Assembly: GCA_947085425.1 (NCBI GenBank)
Contig: CAMTWK010000032.1
Coordinates: 1-57,347 of the forward strand
Direction of reading: 5' to 3'
Length of the DNA: 57,347 nucleotides
From: UKL13-2 sp947085425
Lineage (GTDB): Bacteria > Pseudomonadota > Gammaproteobacteria > Burkholderiales > Usitatibacteraceae
Part shown: piece by piece, positions 1 to 6,904 of the stretch
Layout of the letters: each line of letters opens with the position of its first letter
Position numbering within the stretch: the stretch's first letter is position 1
The notes under the pieces: generated by a model
What the model was told of the DNA's origin: nothing
The model's input: only the letters and a program-made list of their open reading frames with translations
The model's database searches: none
Made by a program: the position numbers and the translations under genes

Positions 1-732
1 CGTTTACGATTTGACAATATCAATTTGCTGTACGCCAGCAAAGTCACCCCGGCGCTCAACAACGTGAGTCTCGATATTGCCGCCGGTGAAACCATTGCAC
101 TGGTGGGTCCGTCCGGCGGCGGCAAAACCAGTTTGGTGAATTTGGTGCCGCGCTTTTTTGCGCCGTCCTCCGGCGCAATTTATCTCGACGACATCGCCAT
201 CAACCAAATCAAACTCAGTGATTTGCGTGCGCAGATTGCACTGGTCAGCCAGGACGTGGTGCTGTTCAATGACACCGTTGCCGCCAATATCGCTTATGGC
301 ATGAATGACCGCACCACCATCACGGCCATCGAGGCCGCTGCCCGCGCTGCCCATTGCGAAGATTTTATCGCCGCTTTGCCGCAGGGTCTTAACACCATCA
401 TCGGTGAAAACGGCGCACGCTTGTCCGGCGGCCAACGCCAACGTCTGGCGATCGCCCGGGCGTTGTTAAAAGACGCGCCCATCCTGTTGCTGGATGAAGC
501 CACCTCGGCACTCGATAGTGAATCGGAGCGCGCCGTGCAACTGGCATTGGAAGTGTTGATGAAAGACCGCACCACCATCGTGGTCGCACACCGACTCTCA
601 ACTATTGAAAACGCCAGTCGCATCGTCGTGCTCGAAGGCGGAAAAGTTGTTGAACAGGGATCACACCAACAATTGATAAGTGCAGGTGGACTTTATGCCA
701 GCTTGCATCGGTTGCAATTTGCGACGGGGTAG
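1..732 (+). CDS. msbA: Lipid A export ABC transporter MsbA, C-terminal ATPase half (5' end outside window)
   Basis: The frame is open from base 1, so the gene enters from the left. What remains is about 243 codons of an ABC nucleotide-binding domain: Walker A GPSGGGKT, Q-loop VSQD, signature LSGGQRQR, Walker B ILLLDEATSALD and the switch histidine in VAHR, ending in the regulatory tail typical of exporters. MsbA is an inner-membrane homodimer that flips lipid A-core to the periplasmic face. The membrane domain is not in the window, so the MsbA name rests on the close similarity of this half (for example the VLFNDTVAANIAYG stretch) and on the LPS genes nearby. A different half-size exporter is possible. 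A TTG at 25 is an internal codon, not a start. Confidence 0.85.
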   Translation, partial: RLRFDNINLLYASKVTPALNNVSLDIAAGETIALVGPSGGGKTSLVNLVPRFFAPSSGAIYLDDIAINQIKLSDLRAQIALVSQDVVLFNDTVAANIAYGMNDRTTITAIEAAARAAHCEDFIAALPQGLNTIIGENGARLSGGQRQRLAIARALLKDAPILLLDEATSALDSESERAVQLALEVLMKDRTTIVVAHRLSTIENASRIVVLEGGKVVEQGSHQQLISAGGLYASLHRLQFATG

Positions 733-985
733 GCCATCGTGTGGAAGTCCGGGAATTCGATTCAGCGATGGCTGGCTTGATGACCGTTCGCGATATACGC
801 AGCGTGACATTGCGCTGAATAGGGCTTTGGGGAATGGCGATTGAAAATGATTGAAAGTCTAATGAGGGCGCGGCGCTTGACATAAAAATGGCTGTGGACG
901 TCCGTATTTACTGGTGTTTTTAATGCGATTTGGCCTGTCCAAAATTGCCGTGTATTTCCATGTATTGCCGAATTATTTGTGAAGC

Positions 986-1882
986 CTACGCTGGCTGCCC
1001 GATTTTTGACGCCAAAACAGTGGTGAACGATTGAAAATCCTCTGAGCACGCAAAAAAATGCGCGGGTATCAAGTGAGGAATATTGGTGGGATAAAGGAGC
1101 ATCAGGCGATCATTTTTTCGCCAGCCTGCAACGTGTGACCAAGGCACCAAGGTATCGCTGTTCGTTCGTTTGAACATGAGACCGTCGTCCCGCATTTCAA
1201 TTACGACCGGTTCAGATAGTGCCTTGTACAAGCGAAATATACGTCGTGCCATCAACAAATTGTATGAATAGAGCGCACCAATGCCGACCAAGCATGCAAG
1301 CAACACCGCCAAGCGGGAATTCGGTAGCCACCATATCGCAACGCAAAATAGTAACGCGCCGACAAATAGCAGCGGCCTGGCGTTCAGGAACACCGCATTG
1401 AGATAATCCGCTCTTGTTAGCTGCCCCTGCGCGATGATGCCGCCCCCATTTAATTCAAACCCAATTCCTATCGGCTGGGCGGCAGGGGGGCGTTCTGATC
1501 GACCGGATGGCTGCATCCCTTCGGCTCGAACGGCGCCACCTTTACGCAGTTGACGTGCAAGCATCCAAGTCAAAAGACTGGTCGTGCTGACCGCAATTCC
1601 ATAAATAACCAAAACCGCGTGGCCGTAACCAACATCGAACTCGTTGGTAAAAAAAAGTTGTTCAAGCAATAGCGCCAAAGGATAAAGGGGGACGGCAACC
1701 ATGAACAGGATGCCGTAGCCCGCGAATACTGCCGCAAAAAACAGGGCGATAGACCTGCCGTGGCTGAGTGCTCGATAGTTGAACACCACAAATAAAGTGG
1801 CAACAACAAATGGCCAATTTTGCATCAGGAAATATGAAACAGAATCCGATGTAGGGCGCATAGACTGATCCCGGTTGCCCAA
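986..1882 (-). CDS. Membrane protein with YcxB-like C-terminal domain
   Basis: This 298-residue protein has four or five hydrophobic segments: about residues 20-40, 45-75, 85-110, and a pair at 170-212. A soluble tail of about 85 residues follows. The tail (residues ~213-298, containing IEMRDDGLMFKR, VPWSHVAGWRKND and LIPAHFF) matches the pattern of the YcxB-like domain found at the end of small membrane proteins of unknown role. The start at 1882 gives MGNRDQSMRPT; a later ATG at residue 8 is equally possible. It is transcribed alone, convergent with msbA. The physiological role is unknown and nothing in the neighbourhood suggests one. Confidence 0.7.
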   Translation of the reverse strand: MGNRDQSMRPTSDSVSYFLMQNWPFVVATLFVVFNYRALSHGRSIALFFAAVFAGYGILFMVAVPLYPLALLLEQLFFTNEFDVGYGHAVLVIYGIAVSTTSLLTWMLARQLRKGGAVRAEGMQPSGRSERPPAAQPIGIGFELNGGGIIAQGQLTRADYLNAVFLNARPLLFVGALLFCVAIWWLPNSRLAVLLACLVGIGALYSYNLLMARRIFRLYKALSEPVVIEMRDDGLMFKRTNSDTLVPWSHVAGWRKNDRLMLLYPTNIPHLIPAHFFACSEDFQSFTTVLASKIGQPA

Positions 1883-2243
1883 TTTTTATTTAATTTGAAC
1901 AAGAGTTGCCCGGTTCGATTATTTGCACAGTTCAACCGCTCCTGTATTTTTGTGGTTTCCATCACGTCTACATCATCTGACAAAAACTGTTGGTGCGGCC
2001 GTCGAGCTGGCAACAGTTTGCAATATCATCCGCCATCCTTGGCAATTCGCCAGGTAGCCTATTTGGTTAACGAAATTCGCCTGGCACGCGGCGACGGGGT
2101 CAGGTCTAGCTACGTAGCATCATGTTGCACCTCGTCTCCATCGCGTTCATGCGTCTGCACGCAGCAGTTGACTCGTGGGTCGAGCCAGTAAGAGTATGTC
2201 CGATCATCCGCCATCATTGCAATTCGCCAGATTGCCAATTTGG
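1883..2243. other. Intergenic stretch with a diverged direct repeat, no credible gene
   Basis: No ORF here has a protein-like composition; the longest, 98 codons on the plus strand from 1895, shows no recognisable features. The stretch contains two diverged copies of a 58-59 base sequence, annotated separately. The right copy overlaps the 3' end of the nucleotidyltransferase gene. Confidence 0.6.
2025..2083 (+). repeat. Direct repeat copy 1 (duplicated 3' end of the nucleotidyltransferase gene)
   Basis: The sequence from ATCATCCGCCATC to GAAATTCGCCTG recurs at 2203-2260 with a handful of substitutions and one length difference. On the minus strand this copy would encode the same last residues (AGEFR plus stop) as the nucleotidyltransferase gene. 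It therefore looks like a duplicated gene end. Confidence 0.75.
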
Positions 2244-2260
2244 TTAGCGAAATTCGCCTG
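2203..2260 (+). repeat. Direct repeat copy 2, spanning the stop codon of the nucleotidyltransferase gene
   Basis: This is the partner of the copy at 2025-2083, read in the same orientation about 120 bases downstream. It includes the TAA stop of the minus-strand gene at 2244-2246. Confidence 0.75.
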
Positions 2261-3302
2261 CGACCCGATCAGGATGAAAGCGTCGAACCTCACACCAATC
2301 ACGAAATATATCGCGTAATTCTGGTGGCAGTCCAAATACAAAATCCACATCAAGAGGATACCCTACACTCAAAAAATGTCGCGTCGCATCCAGCAGTACA
2401 TTGCCCTGGCGCGCATCTTTTTCGCGCTTCAAGGGGTTGCGCTTGGCTTGTGCAGACAGCCAAATTTTATGCAGCGCCATCCAACGCGGGTCTGGAACAA
2501 AAAGCGCGCATGGTTTGTTGTCGCGCGTGATGACGACATGGCGAATGGCGCGACCTTCCAATAGCCATTCTTGCTCGATCAATCCGCTGACCGGTGAAAA
2601 TGCTTCATCGGGCGAAAGCGTTTTGAGTTGACTGGGTGCGACCAGTAATTCGACTTCGTAAGCCGCATCGTTGACAGCTTGAAAGGGCTTTTTCCGGTTG
2701 ATGGAAAATGTCGGGTCGAAGGCACGCAGCGCGCGCAATAGCGGCGAGCCAATTTGTTTTTCAGTGGTGACGGTGAGTGCAATTTTTGACTTGGCGCACC
2801 AGGCAAAATCGATATCCTCTGTTTCGTCAATGCCGGTGGGGAACCGGTGTCCGCATTCGAGTTGATACGCCGCAAAAGCATTGGTGCCAACGAGCATCAG
2901 TGCATTACCCAGCAAACCGGACAAATCAAGCTCACGCAGAATTTGTCCGGGGCGCTGCGCAATGATCGGCATGCGGAGCGCGCGATATTGGCGAATGGCG
3001 GGCGACATTTCGGCCGCGCTGGCGGTGATGCGATTGGCGAGTCTTGCTTGGTCAGCCTGGTATTGGTTGTAGCGCGCTTCGGTTTCGGCATTTCTTGGGC
3101 CGACGGTTGTTCCGTGATCGCGCGAATGTTTTTTGAGGCCGAGATATTCAATGTGATTGCGTTGCACCCAATACATTGATGATGGAATGGCGTCGCGCTC
3201 ACGCACCGCCTCAGCCCATGTGTCATAGGCCGTAGCCAAATTTGCCGCGATACGAAGCCCATCGGCGGGAAATTTTGGAAAGTCTTCAAGATTTAATATC
3301 AT
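2244..3302 (-). CDS. GSU2403-type nucleotidyltransferase-fold protein
   Basis: The 352-residue protein has a long helical N-terminal part (residues 1-130) rich in Arg, Gln and Ala. A nucleotidyltransferase-like core follows, with LMLVGTNAFAAYQ at 135-147 and the acidic TEDIDFAW at 161-168, the arrangement seen in proteins annotated GSU2403-family nucleotidyltransferase fold (NTP_transf_8). The downstream half carries a basic KREKDARQ segment. The substrate is unknown. Some families with this fold act as toxin-antitoxin or defence components, but no partner gene is adjacent, so that role is only a possibility. The start ATG at 3300-3302 lies inside a perfect palindrome, which suggests autoregulation. 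No good Shine-Dalgarno sequence precedes it. Confidence 0.75.
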   Translation of the reverse strand: MILNLEDFPKFPADGLRIAANLATAYDTWAEAVRERDAIPSSMYWVQRNHIEYLGLKKHSRDHGTTVGPRNAETEARYNQYQADQARLANRITASAAEMSPAIRQYRALRMPIIAQRPGQILRELDLSGLLGNALMLVGTNAFAAYQLECGHRFPTGIDETEDIDFAWCAKSKIALTVTTEKQIGSPLLRALRAFDPTFSINRKKPFQAVNDAAYEVELLVAPSQLKTLSPDEAFSPVSGLIEQEWLLEGRAIRHVVITRDNKPCALFVPDPRWMALHKIWLSAQAKRNPLKREKDARQGNVLLDATRHFLSVGYPLDVDFVFGLPPELRDIFRDWCEVRRFHPDRVAGEFR

Positions 3303-3319
3303 ACGACCATGATATTAAA
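3292..3319. promoter_or_regulatory. Perfect 11-6-11 palindrome over the start codon of the nucleotidyltransferase gene
   Basis: The arms TTTAATATCAT (3292-3302) and ATGATATTAAA (3309-3319) are exact reverse complements separated by ACGACC. The left arm contains the start codon and first codons of the minus-strand gene. This is the form expected of an operator bound by a dimer, or of a hairpin that hides the start codon. No regulator is identified. Confidence 0.55.
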
Positions 3320-3504
3320 CGAATTTCACCTAATTTTTAGTAATTTATGCTTTTTGGTGAAAAGATAAATGAAACGACAATAACTCAAACTATCCGTCTC
3401 ACTTGCCATTACAACCATTTTTGCCCCAAACACCGCCTCAGCGCTGGTGTCTTAATGCCGGCATGTCGGCTATGCGCAAATCAATTCCCGCCAATGGCAC
3501 CGGT

Positions 3505-4809
3505 TTATTGATCCTTGTTGGTCTCGTGCCTGATATTTGTCCCCACACCGGCGGGCCAGCGCCCCACCGCCAGCAACAGTCCCACCAAGGCACCAAACAA
3601 CAGTGCCGCGTGGCGCGAAAAAAAATCATCCATCATGTTGCGCAGGAAAAAACCGGCCACCAGCATCAAACCGCAGGCGGCGATGGATCGGGAAAAATCG
3701 GACGGGTTGCGCATCACCCAAAAGGTGCGGGCCAGCACGGCGAATAAAACCAACAGCGTGAGCGCGCCAATCATGCCGAGCTGAATGGCGTAATTGAGCA
3801 CGATGTTGTGGGCGTGTTTAAACACATCACGAAACCACGGATCGACAAATCTTTGTGACAACGCCTGTCTGGGCGCCTCAAGGGCATAACCATGGCCAAA
3901 AATCGGTTTTTCGGCGATCAAACCCGCGGCCTCTGTCCAGATCACCGCGCGGTTGTCGCGCCACATAAATGCGCTGACGCCGGGTGCGGCGTCAGGATAA
4001 AGATTGGCACGGCCCACCGCCGTGGCATAAAACAAACTGACCATGGTCACCAGACCGGCCAACACCCAAACAATGATGCGCCAGACGGATGACCGATCCG
4101 CGCGCCAATGCAACCCGCCGTAAATCACAAACATGGCCGCAAAACAAACCCAAACCATACGGCTGGCGGTGAACCAGGCCGCAATCAAAATTGCCGCCAC
4201 CGCCACTACCCCGATCGCCCGCGCCATCCTGGGTTTCGGCCAGGCAATCAGCCAACCCAAAGGCAACAACGCCGCCAGCATCACCAGCCAAGTTGATAAC
4301 CAACCCACACTGACATAGTGCGGCTCCTGATCATGGACAAATGGTTGAAACGGGTCGGCCACCACCAAACCGGCCAATATTAGCAGCGACACAAACAAAA
4401 CCAGCAGCCACACTGCCAATACACCGGCATGGCGGGTGAGTGCAAAAAATACCAATCCAGCGCCGATCGGGGTAAGCACATCGCCGCGCCACGAACGCAA
4501 ACTCTCCAAAGGCGCGGGGCCGACAATCGACAACACCGCCACCACCGTCACCCACCAGACCAACACCCACAGCAACGGTCGTAACATCGGTGTTGGCAAG
4601 ACGGCTGACAGCAGGTGTCGCGCGCCGATTTGGCGCAGCCAGATCAGCGCCAACAACGCCAATACCAACAAGCCACCTCGCAGGCCGGCACTGGAGCGAA
4701 ATGGCGCAACCAATATGGCGATGCCCGCACAGATGACAGCAAATCGAAACAAAGCAGTCCTCAGACCGTTGTCGATAACTGTTGGGGCGGGAGAAGGGGC
4801 GGGGGTCAC
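3505..4809 (-). CDS. O-antigen ligase family membrane protein (WaaL-like)
   Basis: The 434-residue protein has about a dozen hydrophobic segments and a large periplasmic loop in the C-terminal half (residues ~275-345) containing IFGHGYALEAPRQ and FKHAHNIVLNYAIQLG. That loop and its H-x-H-N motif are the hallmark of the Wzy_C/O-antigen ligase family. WaaL transfers the finished O-polysaccharide from undecaprenyl diphosphate to lipid A-core on the periplasmic side. Position between msbA and two glycosyltransferase genes, and the ABC-type O-antigen exporter elsewhere in the window, favour ligase over polymerase, but sequence alone cannot separate them. The stop codon is followed by about 200 bases without a gene. 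Confidence 0.8.
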   Translation of the reverse strand: MTPAPSPAPTVIDNGLRTALFRFAVICAGIAILVAPFRSSAGLRGGLLVLALLALIWLRQIGARHLLSAVLPTPMLRPLLWVLVWWVTVVAVLSIVGPAPLESLRSWRGDVLTPIGAGLVFFALTRHAGVLAVWLLVLFVSLLILAGLVVADPFQPFVHDQEPHYVSVGWLSTWLVMLAALLPLGWLIAWPKPRMARAIGVVAVAAILIAAWFTASRMVWVCFAAMFVIYGGLHWRADRSSVWRIIVWVLAGLVTMVSLFYATAVGRANLYPDAAPGVSAFMWRDNRAVIWTEAAGLIAEKPIFGHGYALEAPRQALSQRFVDPWFRDVFKHAHNIVLNYAIQLGMIGALTLLVLFAVLARTFWVMRNPSDFSRSIAACGLMLVAGFFLRNMMDDFFSRHAALLFGALVGLLLAVGRWPAGVGTNIRHETNKDQ

Positions 4810-4883
4810 GGAGTTTAGTTCGCTTGTTTTTTGAACGGAATGGTGATCAGGCGTGAATAAGACAACTCAAATTGATTACGCAG

Positions 4884-5876
4884 TTAACCAAACCGTTGGC
4901 GCCACCACATGACCAGCACCTGCCGTTGGCGTTTGAAGTTTAACGCGTCACACCACAGGGTCTGCGCCAATCGCTGCGCACGACACATGGCAACGACTTC
5001 GGCACGGGCGGCGGGGGCCTGCAATTGTTTGGCGACCTCAAAAATTTGCAACGCCTGACCCACCACCTCACCGCGCAACAGTACGATCAACTCGGCTGGC
5101 TCGGGCGCGGATTTTGCCAGCGCGACATTGATCGCGCGTAATTGTTTGACGACGGTGAAATAACTTTTAATGCGCCGCATCAAGCGATCATCACTTACGC
5201 TGCCGGTGGCCGAGGCGCGGTTGAGCCGGTATTGGTAGGCACACACATCCACATACTGCAGTTGTTTGGCGTGTAGCGTCACCTCTGTCACCCAGGCCAC
5301 GTCTTCATGCGAAATACCGGCCATAAATGTCAGCCCGATCGATTGTAGGTACGCGCGGCGACACCAGTGCAACCAGACAAAATGGCGCAGTTCTTTTTGT
5401 TTTAACAAGGTGTGAAGCCACACCGACCCCGCCACCAGCCCGGTTGGTTTGGTCGACTGATAAATCAGCTGCCTACTGGCGACGCCGTCGGAGGATGGCG
5501 CGGTTGCCCGCCCATCAACAAATTTTTCACCATTAAAGGTAATCACGTCCGGTTTGGATTCGGTCGCGTGAAACAACGCCGCAATCGACCCAACCACCGG
5601 CAAATCGTCGGCATCCACAAACCAAATATATTCGCCGCGGGCGGCTTGCAAACCCCGATTACGCGCGACGGCCACCCCGCCGTTGCTTTGTTGGATCAGG
5701 TTGGCGCGTGGCTCCTGTGCAGTCCACGCCGTGAGGGTCGGCAGACTTTGATCGGTTGAACCGTCATCCACCAAAATGAACTCAATATCCACGTCCGGCA
5801 GTGCCGCCAGACTGGCGAGCAACGGCGACAAATAGGTGCCCGCATTAAAAACCGGAATGATGATGCTCAGGCGCAT
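4884..5876 (-). CDS. Family 2 glycosyltransferase
   Basis: The 330-residue protein begins directly with the GT-A fold: LSIIIPVFNAG at residues 3-13, VDDGSTD at about 39-45, GVAVARNRGL at about 67-76 and the metal-binding FVDADD at about 86-91. The remainder is helical and fits an acceptor-binding region without membrane anchors. Cytoplasmic transfer of a sugar during LPS core or O-antigen assembly is the likely role. It is transcribed in the same direction as the ligase gene 74 bases downstream and is probably in its operon. Donor and acceptor cannot be deduced. Confidence 0.85.
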   Translation of the reverse strand: MRLSIIIPVFNAGTYLSPLLASLAALPDVDIEFILVDDGSTDQSLPTLTAWTAQEPRANLIQQSNGGVAVARNRGLQAARGEYIWFVDADDLPVVGSIAALFHATESKPDVITFNGEKFVDGRATAPSSDGVASRQLIYQSTKPTGLVAGSVWLHTLLKQKELRHFVWLHWCRRAYLQSIGLTFMAGISHEDVAWVTEVTLHAKQLQYVDVCAYQYRLNRASATGSVSDDRLMRRIKSYFTVVKQLRAINVALAKSAPEPAELIVLLRGEVVGQALQIFEVAKQLQAPAARAEVVAMCRAQRLAQTLWCDALNFKRQRQVLVMWWRQRFG

Positions 5877-5897
5877 GCTTGGGGTCGGTTCGATGGC

Positions 5898-5923
5898 GGG
5901 TGGGGTGGGGTGGGGTGGGGTGG
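5898..5923 (+). repeat. (TGGGG)n tract, G-quadruplex-forming candidate between divergent glycosyltransferase genes
   Basis: The plus strand carries GGG followed by four TGGGG units and TGG. This gives at least five runs of three or more G separated by single T, an ideal motif for an intramolecular quadruplex. It lies 22 bases upstream of the minus-strand glycosyltransferase start (5876) and 71 bases before the plus-strand one (5994). Unit-number slippage here could change expression of either gene. Confidence 0.8.
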
Positions 5924-5993
5924 ATTGTCAATTGCGCGCGCCTATTATCAATGATGGCGCGTAGCTTGGCTCGTCTATGTTATTCTGCCGCGC

Positions 5994-6881
5994 ATGTCTG
6001 CCGCCGCCAACCCTTTAGATGCCGCCGCTTCATCCACGGCCGGCCCCGGCAGTCTGGTGGTGTCGATTGTCGTGTATCGCTCGGACGACGCCTGGTTGCG
6101 CCAGACACTCAACTCACTCATCCTTGCCCTGCAACATGCCGTTAACGCAAATTGTTTAACCACCGCTTCCGTGGTGTTGGTGGACAATGACCCGACCACC
6201 AACGGCGATAGTTACCGGCGTTTGCTCAAACAATTGTTTGCCCATACACCGGCTTACTTCAGCCATGCCCTGATTAAACAAAAACAAAATATCGGTTACG
6301 GTGCGGCCAATAACCGCGCGCTGATGGCACCGGCGCGACTGCAGGCGGAAACAGTGCTGGTTTTGAATCCGGACGTGACATTGGCAAGTGATGCGGTGGC
6401 CACGGCGCTTCACTATTTACAACAGCACCAGGATTGCGGCATGGTCACACCCGTCGCCACCTATCCCGATGGTCGACCGCAATTTTTGGTCAAGTCCAAC
6501 CCGTCTGTTTTGACGTTGGCGCTGCGTGGATTTGCACCGGCATGGTTGCGGGCGCAATTTCAAAAACGATTGGCCGCCTATGACCGCACCGACACCTCCT
6601 TTGATGCACCACTCAGCGACGGCGAGATTGTCTCCGGCTGCTGTATGTTTATACGCGGCGAGGTATGGCGAACAGTCGGTGGTTTTGACGAGAAGTTCTT
6701 TTTGTATTTCGAGGATTTTGATCTCAGCAAACGCATTGCCGCGCTGACGCGCATTGATCGTGTGGCGGCGTGCCGGATTGTGCATGCCGGTGGTTACGCC
6801 GCCGGCAAGGGGGGGAATCACGTGCGGTTATTTGTGTTATCCGCCGCGCGCTTTTTTCATAAACACGGCTGGCGCTGGTAA
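5994..6881 (+). CDS. Family 2 glycosyltransferase, rhamnosyltransferase-like
   Basis: The 295-residue protein has the GT-A signatures VSIVVYRSDD (residues 23-32), VLVDNDPT (62-69), NIGYGAANNRAL (~99-110) and VLNPDV (~124-129, the DxD-equivalent). In the second half come GGFDEKFFLYFEDFDLSKR and a final histidine-rich segment. The GYGAANN and FFLYFEDxDL motifs are common to WbbL-type dTDP-L-rhamnose transferases, which would suit the rml genes in this window. The donor assignment is inference. It is divergent from the glycosyltransferase at 4884-5876 and convergent with the secretion operon, ending 24 bases from the end of gspD. Confidence 0.85.
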   Translation: MSAAANPLDAAASSTAGPGSLVVSIVVYRSDDAWLRQTLNSLILALQHAVNANCLTTASVVLVDNDPTTNGDSYRRLLKQLFAHTPAYFSHALIKQKQNIGYGAANNRALMAPARLQAETVLVLNPDVTLASDAVATALHYLQQHQDCGMVTPVATYPDGRPQFLVKSNPSVLTLALRGFAPAWLRAQFQKRLAAYDRTDTSFDAPLSDGEIVSGCCMFIRGEVWRTVGGFDEKFFLYFEDFDLSKRIAALTRIDRVAACRIVHAGGYAAGKGGNHVRLFVLSAARFFHKHGWRW

Positions 6882-6904
6882 GGGGCGGCAAAAAAACTTC
6901 CCGC

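Noticed and set aside
1895..2191. 98-codon plus-strand ORF
   Set aside because: Composition is not protein-like, there is no ribosome-binding site, and it overlaps a diverged repeat.
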